DNA of 64,000 nucleotides from Thermoclostridium stercorarium subsp. stercorarium DSM 8532. GTDB taxonomy: Bacteria; Bacillota; Clostridia; DSM-8532. A program made the translations under genes and the position numbers. Under the pieces are notes generated by a model. That model searched no databases. It worked only from the letters and a program-made list of their open reading frames with translations, and was not told the DNA's origin. Shown here piece after piece: positions 46,351 to 57,033 of this stretch. The number at the start of each line of letters is the position of its first letter. Position 1 is the stretch's first letter. Where the stretch lies: positions 1,897,465-1,961,464 of the forward strand of contig NC_020134.1 of assembly GCF_000331995.1 (NCBI RefSeq), given 5' to 3'.

Positions 46351-47616
46351 ATGCTTACAGCAGTTGTCGGAATAAACTGGGGAGACGAAGGAAAAGGCCG
46401 CATGGTGGATTTGCTTTCCAAAGAATATGACATAATATGCCGGTACCAGGGCGGCAACAATGCCGGGCATACCGTAGTGAATGAGAAAGGGAAATTTATA
46501 TTGAATCTTCTTCCGTCCGGCATATTACGGGAGAATACTGTTAATGTCATGGGAAACGGCATGGTTATTGACATAGAGCATTTATGCGGTGAAATTGAAA
46601 GGCTCAGAGAAAAAGGCGTCAGAATAACTCCTGACAATTTAAAGATAAGTGACAAAGCCTTTATTTGCATGCCTTATCACAAACAGCAGGATATTCTTGA
46701 AGAGGAACGCCTGGCAGAGAAAAAATACGGATCAACCCGAAGAGGCATTGCGCCTGTATATGGCGACAAATACATGAAAAAAGGCATTCGGATGGGTGAT
46801 TTGCTCTGCCTTGATACTCTTGAAGGCAAAATCGCCGATATACTCGAGTGGAAAAATCTTACACTCAGGGGGTATGGGCAGAAGTTTTCGCTGAAAGATA
46901 TAATGCAATGGATTAATGAATTCGGCAAACCACTTATTCCTTTCATCACTGATACAACCAAATTCCTTACCGATGCCGTTAACGGTAATAAAAATATTTT
47001 GTTTGAAGCCCAGCTGGGTGCATTGCGCGACATTGATTTCGGAATTTATCCGTTCACCACGTCGTCCCAGACCCTTGCCGCATACGCTCCCATTGGCGCT
47101 GGAATACCGGGTGTAAAACTTGACCATGTAATCGGTATCATGAAGGCCTATTCGAGCTGTGTTGGGGAAGGTCCTTTTACCGCCGAATTCTTCGGTGAAG
47201 AGGCGGAAAAACTCCGTGAAGCCGGAGGCGAGTACGGTGCCGCAACGGGAAGGCCGCGAAGGGTGGGCGCATTCGACATTCCTGCAAGCAGATACGGGGT
47301 TAAAATGCAGGGCGCGGACGAAATTGCTTTAACAAAACTTGACGTGCTGTCCTATATGGACAAAATTCCCGTATGTGTGGCATATGAAATCGACGGCGTG
47401 CGGTGTGACAGCTTCCCCACAGGCGACAGACTTCTGAAAGCAAAACCTGTTTTTGAATATCTTGACGGATTTAAGACCGACATATCAAAATGCAGAACCC
47501 CAGGAGATTTACCAGAAGCAGCCCTGAAATATATCCGCTTTATTGAAGAAGCAGTAGGCTGCCCGATTAAATATGTTTCTGTGGGTCCGGGAAGGGACGA
47601 TTATATAGAAATGTAA
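46351..47616 (+). CDS. purA: Adenylosuccinate synthetase
   Basis: A 421-residue PurA converting IMP, aspartate and GTP to adenylosuccinate. The GTP loop WGDEGKGRMVD is at residues 11-21, then NNAGHTVV, the IMP-binding GSTRRGIAPVYGDK segment near 130, FEAQLGALRDIDFGIYPFTTSS near 225 and TGRPRRVG near 305. The ATG at 46351 is preferred: AAGGGGG lies 8 bases upstream, and an in-frame extension to 46291 has no site. It lies downstream of asnA-glnN on the same strand with 189 bases between, so it may have its own promoter. Confidence 0.96.
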   Translation: MLTAVVGINWGDEGKGRMVDLLSKEYDIICRYQGGNNAGHTVVNEKGKFILNLLPSGILRENTVNVMGNGMVIDIEHLCGEIERLREKGVRITPDNLKISDKAFICMPYHKQQDILEEERLAEKKYGSTRRGIAPVYGDKYMKKGIRMGDLLCLDTLEGKIADILEWKNLTLRGYGQKFSLKDIMQWINEFGKPLIPFITDTTKFLTDAVNGNKNILFEAQLGALRDIDFGIYPFTTSSQTLAAYAPIGAGIPGVKLDHVIGIMKAYSSCVGEGPFTAEFFGEEAEKLREAGGEYGAATGRPRRVGAFDIPASRYGVKMQGADEIALTKLDVLSYMDKIPVCVAYEIDGVRCDSFPTGDRLLKAKPVFEYLDGFKTDISKCRTPGDLPEAALKYIRFIEEAVGCPIKYVSVGPGRDDYIEM

Positions 47617-47749
47617 GCTGTTTATTATTGGGCACCCTGATTCTCATCCGCTCACCTTTCTATTTTTATTCCTCATGGGTGCTCAATTTCTTTTCGTAAT
47701 AATTAAAGCCCAAATAACAGAACGCCGCGCGGTTTAAGACCATGGATCA

Positions 47750-47790
47750 CCGCATATCACGCGTGGTTGTTATATGCGGCTTATCTTTTT
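47750..47790 (+). terminator. Terminator after purA
   Basis: CCGCATAT (47750-47757) and ATATGCGG (47772-47779) form an 8-bp stem followed by CTTATCTTTTT. It separates purA from the convergent cheB. Confidence 0.65.
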
Positions 47791-47810
47791 CATTTGAAAT
47801 AAAAGGCAAT

Positions 47811-48896
47811 TCAGATATATGACATTATTTCACGAAAAATACCCGACAAAGGCACCTGAACATCAGCCAGCCCTGCCTCATAAACGGCCTTTGGCATGCC
47901 ATACACAATACATGATTCTTCAGCCTCAACAATCACCTTTCCGTTGTATTTTTTCACCGCTTCACATCCTAAAAGACCGTCGTTTCCCATTCCCGTAAGA
48001 ATTACAGACAATAACCTTTCTTTAAACACCTGCGCCGCCGAATAAAGGGTTATGTCAATAGACGGTTTGTAAACAGTGTCAACAGACAGGTTGTCTTCTA
48101 TTCTTAAAACTGTTGCTCCGTCCGTTTTCTTATCAATGAATGTTTGGTAACCTGCCGGCGCTATATAAATGTTACCGGCTTTGAGAATATCCCCGTTTTC
48201 AGCTTCTTTTACCCGTAATTTGCAGATGGTGTCAAAACGTTCAGCCAACGGTTTTGTAAAACCCGGAGGCATATGCTGCAAAACAACGACTGGCACATGC
48301 ATGTCTTCCGGAAAACGGGGCAGTATGGCCTGTAACGCCGAGGGACCTCCGGTTGAACATCCTATTATTATAAGATCCGCCAGTCCTGTTTTTGTTTCGG
48401 TCACCTTTTCGGGTTTATTCAAAATGCTTTCGAGAATTTCAGTCACCTCAGAAATGGTTTTATTTCGCTCTTTATTTACAGTCCTTTTCGCGTTTTCGGC
48501 TATGGTTTTTAATTTTTCAAGAAACTCCTTTATTATCTCAGGTTTTACATCATCCCCCAACAATACGTTTTTTAAAAAGAAGTCTGCAGCCCCCGACTCC
48601 AAAGCTTGAAAAGCAGCTTCCGGATATTTGCCGGTTTTGTTGCACAGCACAACAACAGGAACAGGACAAGACTTCTTAATTTCTTTCAAAGCTGTAATAC
48701 CGTCCATTTCAGGCATCTCAATATCCATTGTCACAATGTCGGGCCTTAGCCTCCGTACTTTCTCTATCGCTTCAACGCCATTTCTTGCGATTCCTATGAC
48801 AAAAAGCTGAGGATCCCTCTCTATAAGCATGCTTATACATTTGCGCATAAAGGACGAATCGTCCACTACCAATACCCCATACTGCTTCACGTACAC
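47811..48896 (-). CDS. cheB: Chemotaxis protein-glutamate methylesterase CheB (cluster 2)
   Basis: A 361-residue CheB with an N-terminal receiver (Asp58 in VTMDIEMPEMDG) and a C-terminal methylesterase domain with catalytic Ser in IGCSTGGPSALQ, His in VVLQHMPPGF and Asp in LTGMGNDGLLG. It is clearly diverged from the CheB at 25983-27008. It overlaps the end of cheR by 10 bases and is the last gene of cluster 2. It would demethylate the giant receptor encoded two genes upstream. Confidence 0.95.
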   Translation of the reverse strand: MYVKQYGVLVVDDSSFMRKCISMLIERDPQLFVIGIARNGVEAIEKVRRLRPDIVTMDIEMPEMDGITALKEIKKSCPVPVVVLCNKTGKYPEAAFQALESGAADFFLKNVLLGDDVKPEIIKEFLEKLKTIAENAKRTVNKERNKTISEVTEILESILNKPEKVTETKTGLADLIIIGCSTGGPSALQAILPRFPEDMHVPVVVLQHMPPGFTKPLAERFDTICKLRVKEAENGDILKAGNIYIAPAGYQTFIDKKTDGATVLRIEDNLSVDTVYKPSIDITLYSAAQVFKERLLSVILTGMGNDGLLGCEAVKKYNGKVIVEAEESCIVYGMPKAVYEAGLADVQVPLSGIFREIMSYI

Positions 48897-49723
48897 TTTT
48901 CCCCTTTCCGGTAATAAAATGCAGAAGGTGTGTATATAGTCTCAAATCCGGTATTCATACCGGTTATGGTTTCAGCATGACCTAAGAACAGGTATCCGCC
49001 GTCGTTTAACACATCATACAGGGAATTAATAACTTTGTTTATAGCTTCCTTATTAAAATAAATCAGTACATTCCTGCAAAAAATTATATCCACTTTCCCT
49101 ATTCTTTCCGCTATATCCTTGTCCATGAGATTTATACAGCGAAAATCAACCATTGCCCTGACCGAATCCCTGATCACATATTCCTCTTCAGCCGAAACAA
49201 AATATTTTTCAAGCATCTCTTTGGGCATTGTACGGAAAGAAAATGACTTTTTGTTATATGATCCACTTATGGCCTTTTCCAGAACCTTTTTATTTATATC
49301 AGATGCAATGATTTCAACGGCGCCGGTTTGAAAAAGTCCTGTTTCTTCGGCTATTATCGCCAATGTATAAGGCTCCTCCCCGCTGGAACAGGCTGAACAC
49401 CATATACGCAAAGGATTTTCGGGAGTACGGTCCTTATATTGTGGCAGTACAGTCTTTTGAAATTCTGCCAAAAGGTTTTCTTCACGGAAAAAATAAGTTT
49501 CATTCACCGTAATAAGTTCAATAAGCATATCCCATTCTTTCGGTTCAACCCTTAAATAACCTCCGTATTCCCAGCAGGAAAGCCCAAGTTCGTTAAGCCT
49601 TTCCGATATTTTGGCTTCAAGTGAGGAAAGACTTTTGGAAAAATCAATTCCGCAGTATTCATATATAAGCTCTGCCAGTTGAATAAGCCCGAACGTATCC
49701 ATACCGACTGTTCCATCCTCCAC
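48887..49723 (-). CDS. cheR: Chemotaxis protein methyltransferase CheR (cluster 2)
   Basis: A CheR of up to 278 residues. The helical N-terminal domain is followed by the SAM-dependent methyltransferase domain (RIWCSACSSGEEPYTLA, IASDINKKVLEKA, VDIIFCRNVLIYF). The outer start is GTG 49723 without a clear site; an ATG at 49702 has GGAGG 14 bases upstream and matches the usual family start better. It uses SAM to methylate receptor glutamates. It lies about 275 bases after the giant receptor gene with a stable hairpin between. Confidence 0.94.
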   Translation of the reverse strand: MEDGTVGMDTFGLIQLAELIYEYCGIDFSKSLSSLEAKISERLNELGLSCWEYGGYLRVEPKEWDMLIELITVNETYFFREENLLAEFQKTVLPQYKDRTPENPLRIWCSACSSGEEPYTLAIIAEETGLFQTGAVEIIASDINKKVLEKAISGSYNKKSFSFRTMPKEMLEKYFVSAEEEYVIRDSVRAMVDFRCINLMDKDIAERIGKVDIIFCRNVLIYFNKEAINKVINSLYDVLNDGGYLFLGHAETITGMNTGFETIYTPSAFYYRKGEKCT

Positions 49724-49888
49724 AGCGTTTTATCTCATGAGAACGTAAGTATTTTCCGGTTTGAACGATTCTTTTTTCCCAATTGACCGATCTAAAACAC
49801 GCAGATCACGAAGAACTTTTATCAGTTAACCCGATCATATACGCTAAAGGAATCTGTTTCTGCACTGAAATACCCGTATCATATGTAT

Positions 49889-49913
49889 GTGGAGGCAGGG
49901 TCCCCGCCTCCAC
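49889..49913 (-). terminator. GC hairpin between giant receptor gene and cheR
   Basis: GTGGAGGC and GCCTCCAC form an 8-bp stem with a 9-base loop. No U run follows on the minus strand, so it may lower cheR-cheB expression relative to the receptor rather than stop transcription. Confidence 0.45.
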
Positions 49914-49997
49914 CACAACGTTACTGCTTAATCACACCGAAATCAGGTTATTGTTTCAGGCGGATGGGATTTTACAATGAAACGCCTTGTTTTTTAG

Positions 49998-52900
49998 TCA
50001 TTGAATTAATTCAAGAAGCACATTCATAATCTCTTCCGAGTATTTAGACAATTCATTCGTTACTGTAACAGTTCGTTCAACATCCTTGATATTAAGGTTG
50101 ATAACACGGTTTATTTCCGAAGTATATTTAGCCAACTGTTCCACATCATTCGCCTGAATTTTTGTCGCGTCAGCCACTCCACCTGCCTGAAGGGTTACAT
50201 GCTCTACGTTATTAATAACCTTATCCGCACTTGCCGACTGCTCTTTCATAGCCGCCGTAATCTGTTTTACCTGTTCTCTTGCATTTGCCACGCCTCTTAC
50301 TATATTCTCAACTCCATGAGCCTGTTCTTTTGTAATATTGGTAATCTGTGCCGCCTGACTGGTAATATTCTCAACGCCGGAAACTATGTTTTGCCCCTGT
50401 CTGGCCTGTTCTTTTACTGCAGTTGTAACCTGGAGCATTTGTTCTCTTGCATTCTCAATGCTTTTCACTATATCGTTAATACCTTGAGCCTGTTCTTTAA
50501 CCGCGTTTGTCACAAAAGCCGCCTGTTCGGTAATGTTCTGAACCGACTTTGTAATATCCTGGCCATGTTTTGCCTGTTCTTTCACTGCAACGGTAATCTG
50601 TCGTACCTGTTCCCGCGCATTGGCAACACCCCTGATGATTTCATCAACACCTGCCGCCTGTTCCTGTACCGTCTGGGAAACCTGGGAGGCTTGGTTTGTA
50701 ACGTTTTCAGCGGCTTTAACGATGATTTGTCCCTGAGACGCCTGTTCTTTTACTGCTTCGCTTATTTGATTTATCTGTTCCCTCGCATTCAGAACACTTT
50801 TAATGATTTCTTCCACGCCCTGGGCCTGTTCAATGGTGGCCTGTGTCACCTGGGCTGCCTGTTTTGTTACATTTTCCACTGCCGCTATAATATTCTGTCC
50901 CTGTTTTGCCTGTTCCTTTACCGCATCTGAAATCTGCCTTACCTGTTCTCTTGCGTTGACTACACCCTTAATGATTTCTTCAACTCCCTGAGCCTGTTCA
51001 ATGGTGGCCTGTGTCACCTGGGCTGCCTGTTTTGTCACGTTTTCCACTGCAATTACAATATTCTGCCCCTGTTTCGCCTGTTCCTTCACCGCTTCGCTGA
51101 CTTGCCTTATCTGTTCCCTGGAATTCTCTATGCCCTTTATAATATTTTCAAGCTCTTTGGCCTGTTCCTTGGTTATATCGCTCACCTGTGCCGCCTGCCT
51201 GGTCACATTCTCAACCGCCGCAACAATGCTCTGCCCCTGCTTGGCCTGTTCTCGCACTGCAAGTGTAACCTGACGCATTTGTTCCCTTGCGTTATCAATA
51301 TCTTTAATTATATTTTCAACACCTTTAGCCTGTTCGATGGTGGCCTGAGTTACCTGTGCGGCCTGTTTGGTAACGTTTTCAGCGGCAGCCACTATATTCT
51401 GGCTTTGTTTTGCCTGCTCTTTCACCGCTATGGTAATCTGCCTTAGCTGTTCGCGGGCATTGGCTATGCCCTTTATTATTTCCTCAACCCCGGCGGCCTG
51501 TTCTTTCACCGCGGCAGATACCTGGGCTGTTTGCAAGGTAACGTTTTCAACGGCCTGTACGATGTTTTGCCCCTGCTTTGCCTGTTCTTTCACCGCAACG
51601 GTAACCTGACGCATCTGTTCCCTTGCATTGGCTACCCCCTTGATAATTTCTTCCACGCCTCTGGCCTGTTCCGTTGTAGCCTGAGTAACTTGCGCGGCCT
51701 GATTTGTTACGTTTTCCACGGCGATTACAATATTCTGTCCCTGTTTTGCCTGTTCCTTCACCGCAACAGTAACCTGTCTCACCTGTTCTCTTGCATTTGC
51801 AATACCTTTGACTATATTTTCCACTCCTGCAGCCTGTTCTTTCGTCGCCTGGGTAACCATCGCCGCCTGGTTAGCTACCGTATTCACCGCTTCAATGATT
51901 TTTGCGCTGCCTTTATTCTGTTCTTCAGTCGCAGTGGTTATCTGGCGGATCTCCGCATTCACATTTTCTATTCCTTCAACTATTTTTTCAATGGCCTTTC
52001 CTGCCTCATCACTTAACCTTGAACCATGCTCAACCTTTTGAGTGCCGATTTCTATCGCCTTGATGGCCTGGCTTGTTTCTCCCTGTATTCCTTTAATGAG
52101 ATCCGATATTTCCTTTGTTGCTGTGGCCGTGCGTTCCGCCAGTTTTCTTACTTCATCGGCGACAACCGCAAATCCCTTGCCATGCTCTCCCGCTCTTGCC
52201 GCTTCAATTGCAGCGTTCAGCGCAAGGAGATTGGTCTGTTCCGCGATATCGTCAATGACTTCAATTATACTGCCTATTTTTTCCGAACTTTTCCCAAGTC
52301 CGTTTATAACATTTTCAGCACGATGAATAACCTCGGATATATCCTTTATAGCCAGCAATGTATCGGCAACGGCTTTCTGACCGTCTTTCGCGTCATTCAT
52401 CACATTTTCACTCAATTTATTTACATTTTGCGCGCTTTGCGCGACCTGGCTGATCGAAGCCGCCATGTTTTCAACGACGTTAAATGTTTCATTTGCGGAT
52501 TTCTGGAGCAACTCGGCACTTTTCGCAACACCCTGAATTGATTTGCTCATCTGTTCTATAGAAGCAGATATCTCTTCAACCGATTTGGCCGTACTTTCCG
52601 CATTTCCGGCTACCTGCTGGATTGACGCCACTATTTCCTGCACCGCTGCCGTTGCCTCTTCTGCTGATCCTTTAAGGCTTTCGGCGTTTCCGGCAACACC
52701 TTTTATCGATTTGCTCATTTGTTCGATGGATGATGAAATTTGTTCCACGGAACTTGCGGTACTTTCCGCATTACCCGATACCTGCTGTATTGATACCACC
52801 ATTTCCTGTATTGCAGCAGAGGATTCATCTGCCGATGCTTTCAGGCTTTCACTGTTCCCTGCCACTCCTTTTATCGACTTACCAATTTGTTCTATGGACG

Positions 52901-54434
52901 AAGCGATTTGTTCTACTGAGCTTGCCGTACTTTCCGAATTTCCGGCCACCTGCTGGATGGATGTTACTATTTCCTGTATTGCCGCAGCAGTCTCGTCCGC
53001 AGATGTTTTTAAACTTTCGGCATTTCCCGCAACTCCTTGTATGGACTTACCCATTTGTTCTATAGATGAAGCTATTTCTTCGACTGATTTTGACGTGCTT
53101 TCCGCGTTCCCGGCCACCTGCTGGATGGATGCCACAATCTCCTGTATTGCCGCCGACGCTTCTTCCGCGGAACCTGTCAGGCTTTCGGCATTGCCCGCTA
53201 CACTCCTGATAGACTTTCCTATCTGTTCAATGGATGAAGAAATTTGTTCCACCGAGTTGGCGGTACTCTCGGCATTACCGGATACCTGCTGTATGGACGA
53301 TATAATTTCCTGCACCGCCGCTGTAGCCTCTTCGGCAGATTCTTTCAGGCTTTCGGCGTTTCCGGCAACGCCTTTTATAGACTTACCCATCTGCTCTATT
53401 GAAGAAGATATCTGTTCTATGGATATCGATGTGCTTTCACTGTTTCCGGCAACCTGCTGAATGGACGCCACAATCTCCTGTACCGCTTCCGATGTTTCCT
53501 GGGCGGATTCTGTCATGCTTTCGGCATTTCCGGCAACACTTTTAACCGATTTGCCCATTTGCTCGACGGATAAAGATATCCTTTCTATGGAATTCGCAGT
53601 ATTTTCAGCATTGCCGGCCACCTGCCGGATTGATGCAACCATTGAATGAATGGCTTTTGTCGCTTCTTCGGCAGAACTTGACAGACTTTCCGCGTTATCC
53701 GCCACTCCTTTGATAGATTTGCCCATTCGTTCAATGGCAGCAGAGATTTGTTCCACCGAGGCAGCTGTGCTTTCAGCATTACCAGCTACCTGCTGAATAG
53801 ACGCAGCAACTTCCTGAACCACCGCAGTAGCCTCTTTTGCAGAGCCGGTAAGATTTTCGGCATTTCCGGCAACGCCTTTTATCGATTTACTCATCTGTTC
53901 TATCGAAACAGAAATCTGCTCTACAGACCCAGCAGTACTTTCAGCATTTCCGGCCACCTGCTGGATAGACGCAACTATCTCCTGTATGGCTTTTGAGATC
54001 TTTGAGATCTCTTCGGCTGAAGCTGCCATACTTTCAGCGTTACCTGCCACACTTTTTATTGATTTTCCCATTTGCTCAATCGAAGCCGATATCTCCTCCA
54101 CCGACTTCGACGTGCTTTCACTGTTCCCGACAACCTGTTTTATCGTAAAAACCATTTCTTCAAGAAACTTTTGGGACTGTTCGGCAAGTTCCATCAGTCT
54201 TTCGGCGTTCCTTACAACACCTTTAATTGACTTTGAAAGCTCGTCCGTCATTGAATTTGTGGAAACTACAGCAGCGGATTGTTCCACGGTACCTTTTTTT
54301 ACCTGTTCGGCAATACCGGATAAAACCTTTAGTTTTTCATCCAGTTTTTTTGCTGAATCTGCGGCAATATTAACACTGTAAGTAATTCCCGATTTCTTCA
54401 TAAATTTTAAAGCCATATTTCTTTTGAATCCCAT
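49998..54434 (-). CDS. Giant soluble chemoreceptor with symmetric 56-residue repeats
   Basis: A 1478-residue methyl-accepting protein with no membrane helix and no recognisable sensor domain. Residues 1-68 are a short head. Residues 69-687 are eleven units of 56 residues of the type [12 protein letters not shown]...SIEQMGK. The signalling tip ([21 protein letters not shown]) is near 732-752. Residues 825-1440 are eleven further 56-residue units of the type [15 protein letters not shown]...EEIIKGVAN, and 1441-1478 is a tail. Eight heptads per unit on both arms imply a paired antiparallel coiled coil, roughly 90-100 nm long if fully helical. AGGGGG precedes the ATG by about 9 bases. It lies between cheA and cheR, so it is the receptor of cluster 2. 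Confidence 0.93.
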   Translation of the reverse strand: MGFKRNMALKFMKKSGITYSVNIAADSAKKLDEKLKVLSGIAEQVKKGTVEQSAAVVSTNSMTDELSKSIKGVVRNAERLMELAEQSQKFLEEMVFTIKQVVGNSESTSKSVEEISASIEQMGKSIKSVAGNAESMAASAEEISKISKAIQEIVASIQQVAGNAESTAGSVEQISVSIEQMSKSIKGVAGNAENLTGSAKEATAVVQEVAASIQQVAGNAESTAASVEQISAAIERMGKSIKGVADNAESLSSSAEEATKAIHSMVASIRQVAGNAENTANSIERISLSVEQMGKSVKSVAGNAESMTESAQETSEAVQEIVASIQQVAGNSESTSISIEQISSSIEQMGKSIKGVAGNAESLKESAEEATAAVQEIISSIQQVSGNAESTANSVEQISSSIEQIGKSIRSVAGNAESLTGSAEEASAAIQEIVASIQQVAGNAESTSKSVEEIASSIEQMGKSIQGVAGNAESLKTSADETAAAIQEIVTSIQQVAGNSESTASSVEQIASSIEQIGKSIKGVAGNSESLKASADESSAAIQEMVVSIQQVSGNAESTASSVEQISSSIEQMSKSIKGVAGNAESLKGSAEEATAAVQEIVASIQQVAGNAESTAKSVEEISASIEQMSKSIQGVAKSAELLQKSANETFNVVENMAASISQVAQSAQNVNKLSENVMNDAKDGQKAVADTLLAIKDISEVIHRAENVINGLGKSSEKIGSIIEVIDDIAEQTNLLALNAAIEAARAGEHGKGFAVVADEVRKLAERTATATKEISDLIKGIQGETSQAIKAIEIGTQKVEHGSRLSDEAGKAIEKIVEGIENVNAEIRQITTATEEQNKGSAKIIEAVNTVANQAAMVTQATKEQAAGVENIVKGIANAREQVRQVTVAVKEQAKQGQNIVIAVENVTNQAAQVTQATTEQARGVEEIIKGVANAREQMRQVTVAVKEQAKQGQNIVQAVENVTLQTAQVSAAVKEQAAGVEEIIKGIANAREQLRQITIAVKEQAKQSQNIVAAAENVTKQAAQVTQATIEQAKGVENIIKDIDNAREQMRQVTLAVREQAKQGQSIVAAVENVTRQAAQVSDITKEQAKELENIIKGIENSREQIRQVSEAVKEQAKQGQNIVIAVENVTKQAAQVTQATIEQAQGVEEIIKGVVNAREQVRQISDAVKEQAKQGQNIIAAVENVTKQAAQVTQATIEQAQGVEEIIKSVLNAREQINQISEAVKEQASQGQIIVKAAENVTNQASQVSQTVQEQAAGVDEIIRGVANAREQVRQITVAVKEQAKHGQDITKSVQNITEQAAFVTNAVKEQAQGINDIVKSIENAREQMLQVTTAVKEQARQGQNIVSGVENITSQAAQITNITKEQAHGVENIVRGVANAREQVKQITAAMKEQSASADKVINNVEHVTLQAGGVADATKIQANDVEQLAKYTSEINRVINLNIKDVERTVTVTNELSKYSEEIMNVLLELIQ
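50115..51962 (-). repeat. C-terminal arm: eleven 168-bp tandem repeats in the receptor gene
   Basis: Eleven in-frame 168-bp units encoding 56 residues each (residues 825-1440). The last ten start with A/S-REQ. Conserved positions include [17 protein letters not shown]-x-QAAQV and EQA-x-GVEEIIK. Units differ at many positions, so the expansion is not recent, but lengths are strictly kept. Confidence 0.9.
52374..54230 (-). repeat. N-terminal arm: eleven 168-bp tandem repeats in the receptor gene
   Basis: Ten clear units and one diverged eleventh unit encode 56 residues each (residues 69-687), with [26 protein letters not shown] and [14 protein letters not shown] as the common parts. Unit 2 is 3 residues longer because of a 9-bp direct duplication (TTTGAGATC twice, 53992-54009). 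The number of units equals that on the C-terminal arm. Confidence 0.9.
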
Positions 54435-54475
54435 ATATAATTGCCCCCTACCAAAATATTCATGTTTATTGAAAA

Positions 54476-56566
54476 TTAATTTTCAGTCTGTTTATTATGG
54501 ATTTTTGCAGCCCTTTTCTTGCTTATCATGTCCAGAATTCCCGCCACGTCAAGTATGCAGGCTACACTTCTGTCACCCAGAATCGTAGCTCCGGATATAC
54601 CTTCAACTTTTCCTATGTAAGATCCCAGGTTTGTAACAACAATTTCCTGGTTCCCTATAAGTCCATCCACTACAAGGCCGAAATGCCTTTCAGCTATTCC
54701 GAGTAATACTACAAGAACATTCCTTTTCTCCTCTCCTCGCGGAATCCCGAAATAATCATGCAGCCATACCAAAGGAATTGCTTTGTCCCTTATAACCGTA
54801 ATGGCCTGTCCGTTAACCGACTCTATTTCGTTATTTGTTTTCCTTACAATTTCAATCACGTTATTCATAGGAATCGCGTATGTTTCATCCCCGATTTTTA
54901 CCAGAAGTCCTTTCAATATTGCGAGCGTGAACGGAAGCTTGATTATAAACCTTGTACCGGCCCCAGCGCATGTTTCAACATCAATGATTCCATTTAATTT
55001 CTCAACATGCGACTTTACAATATCCAGTCCGACTCCACGCCCGGAAATATCACTTACAGTTTGCGAAGTTGAAAAACCCGAATGAAAAATTAAGTTTATC
55101 AGCTGCTGTTCGGTCATACTGTCTGCTTCCTGCGCTGTTACAAGCCGTTTTTTTACCGCAGCTTCTTTTATTTTCTGTATATCAATCCCCGCCCCGTCAT
55201 CTTCAACAGTTATTATTACATTGCTGTCATGATGAAATGCAGTTATCCGCAAAGTACCCTTTTCAGGCTTTCCCAATCTTCTGCGTACCTCCGGCTCTTC
55301 AATCCCGTGATCTATGGCATTCCGTATAAGGTGGATCAAAGGATCACTCATTTCTTCCATTATTGTCCTGTCTATCTCGGTTTCTTCACCCTCAAGCACA
55401 AGATTTACCTCTTTATTCAACGATCGGGACAAATCCCGCACCATTCGGGGAAATCGGCTGAACAATTGCTGTATCGGAATCATGCGTGTTTTTATGATTT
55501 TTTCGCGAAGCTCGTTTATCAACACCGATATATTGTTTGAAATAACAACCAGATCATCGACAGTTTCATCAGACCGATACCGGTTGTATAAGCTGTTTGC
55601 AACCTGTGCAATTCTTATCTGTTCTATCACCAGTTCTCCTACCAGCTCCATCATTCTTTCCAGCCGATCCACATCAATCCTAACGGTATGTACAATCTTT
55701 TTTTCATCCCCCGGTGTTTTTGCACACGAGGCATTGTCCATGTCCCGTGTCTCAGTCTCATATGCTTTTATTACATGTTCAGCGGTATCGACGCTATAAG
55801 GAAAAACTTTGACATCACTTACATCCATCAGGTCATTCCGCGCTTTATGCTCCAACGCAGCAGCGCTCATCTGTGTGATAACTAAAAAGGCCACGTTGCA
55901 GATATCAGAATCTACCGGCACCTCCAAGACATTTGGAACCATGCTTACGACAGTGCCCCATTCATTAAGAAAGTTCATAATAAGACAGGCTCTGGTTGAT
56001 TTCATCTGGCTGTCTTCAGAAATACTAATTTCGCATACAAGAACATTCTGCCCGATTTCCAAGGCATGGTTTATCTGCTCCCGCTGTTTTGTGTCAAGAG
56101 CGAATATTACTGATTTACTATGTTCAACCTCCGCATTCCCGGCTTTATCCGGATTATCTTCTTGCTTATTCTCAGACGCCGTTATTGCTTTCAGTTTGTT
56201 TATAACAGGATTTATATCGGTCTTAATGTTGTTCGCGTCCGATACGTAATCATCTTTCAGCATTCTTAAACAGTCCAGGCAATCAAAAAGGACATCTGTA
56301 ACCGGTCCGGATATTTTCAGAAAACCGTTCCGGATACTGTCCAAAACATTCTCCAGTTCATGGGCAAGGTTTTTCATTTTCTCAAAACCCATGGTGGCCG
56401 AACAGCCCTTTAAGGTATGGGCAATGCGGAATAATTCATGCACATGTTCTTCCGTCTCCCCGTTTTGTTCCAAACTTATAATGCTGTTTTCAAGCATTTG
56501 TAACTGTTCTTCCACTTCGGCAATAAAAGCTCCAATCATCTCAGGACTTTCAAATATACTGGCCAT
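54476..56566 (-). CDS. cheA: Chemotaxis histidine kinase CheA (cluster 2)
   Basis: A 696-residue CheA. The start at 56566 ([10 protein letters not shown]) has GGGGGAAA just upstream, and a longer frame would overlap cheW. The HPt domain carries His50 in [14 protein letters not shown]. Then come a P2-like region, the dimerisation domain ([19 protein letters not shown]), the ATPase domain ([26 protein letters not shown]) and the CheW-like domain. Distinct from the cluster 1 CheA (different HPt and linker). It phosphorylates the cluster CheY and CheB under control of the giant receptor. Confidence 0.96.
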   Translation of the reverse strand: MASIFESPEMIGAFIAEVEEQLQMLENSIISLEQNGETEEHVHELFRIAHTLKGCSATMGFEKMKNLAHELENVLDSIRNGFLKISGPVTDVLFDCLDCLRMLKDDYVSDANNIKTDINPVINKLKAITASENKQEDNPDKAGNAEVEHSKSVIFALDTKQREQINHALEIGQNVLVCEISISEDSQMKSTRACLIMNFLNEWGTVVSMVPNVLEVPVDSDICNVAFLVITQMSAAALEHKARNDLMDVSDVKVFPYSVDTAEHVIKAYETETRDMDNASCAKTPGDEKKIVHTVRIDVDRLERMMELVGELVIEQIRIAQVANSLYNRYRSDETVDDLVVISNNISVLINELREKIIKTRMIPIQQLFSRFPRMVRDLSRSLNKEVNLVLEGEETEIDRTIMEEMSDPLIHLIRNAIDHGIEEPEVRRRLGKPEKGTLRITAFHHDSNVIITVEDDGAGIDIQKIKEAAVKKRLVTAQEADSMTEQQLINLIFHSGFSTSQTVSDISGRGVGLDIVKSHVEKLNGIIDVETCAGAGTRFIIKLPFTLAILKGLLVKIGDETYAIPMNNVIEIVRKTNNEIESVNGQAITVIRDKAIPLVWLHDYFGIPRGEEKRNVLVVLLGIAERHFGLVVDGLIGNQEIVVTNLGSYIGKVEGISGATILGDRSVACILDVAGILDMISKKRAAKIHNKQTEN

Positions 56567-56579
56567 GCTTTCCCCCTTC

Positions 56580-57008
56580 TTATTCATAGAGTACCTTGTC
56601 AATGTTCAAAATGCTTATAACGCCTTCGTCGGTAATACCTACGCCCTCAAAATAGCTGCCGTCAATACCGGCTACCATCTCCGGAGGTGGCTGAATATCG
56701 GAAAATCTTATAACCTGGTTTACTTTATCAACCACAATCCCAATCATTTCATTCCTGCTTTTTACAACTATTATCCTGGTTTTCTTCGTAGAGGTGTAAT
56801 CAGGAAGACCGAATTTTCTATGAAGATTGGCTACAGGTATGATCCTGCCCCTGAGATTAATAATTCCCTCAAGAAAAGCTTTACTGTTATGTATTGGTGT
56901 AATATTCTGCATTTTTATAATTTCATATACATCGCTGATTTTTAACGCATATTTCTCACCGGCCAATTCATAAACCACATATTGGCTGTTTAAAAGCTCG
57001 TCCATCAT
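56580..57008 (-). CDS. cheW: Chemotaxis adaptor CheW (cluster 2)
   Basis: A 142-residue CheW with the core ALKISDVYEIIKMQ, GIINLRGRIIPVANLHRKFG and RIIVVKSRNEMIGIVVDKVNQVIRF. A G-rich run (GGGGGGGGAACA) precedes the ATG at 57008. It is between cheY and cheA with short gaps (13 bases before cheA), so co-transcription is clear. It is only distantly similar to the two CheW proteins of cluster 1, which supports two separate signalling arrays. Confidence 0.95.
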   Translation of the reverse strand: MMDELLNSQYVVYELAGEKYALKISDVYEIIKMQNITPIHNSKAFLEGIINLRGRIIPVANLHRKFGLPDYTSTKKTRIIVVKSRNEMIGIVVDKVNQVIRFSDIQPPPEMVAGIDGSYFEGVGITDEGVISILNIDKVLYE

Positions 57009-57033
57009 TGTTCCCCCCCCCGTTTGAAAATTG

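Noticed and set aside
50115-54230. CRISPR-like or satellite repeat array
   Set aside because: The 168-bp periodicity is an in-frame protein repeat of heptads; units are diverged and there are no spacers.
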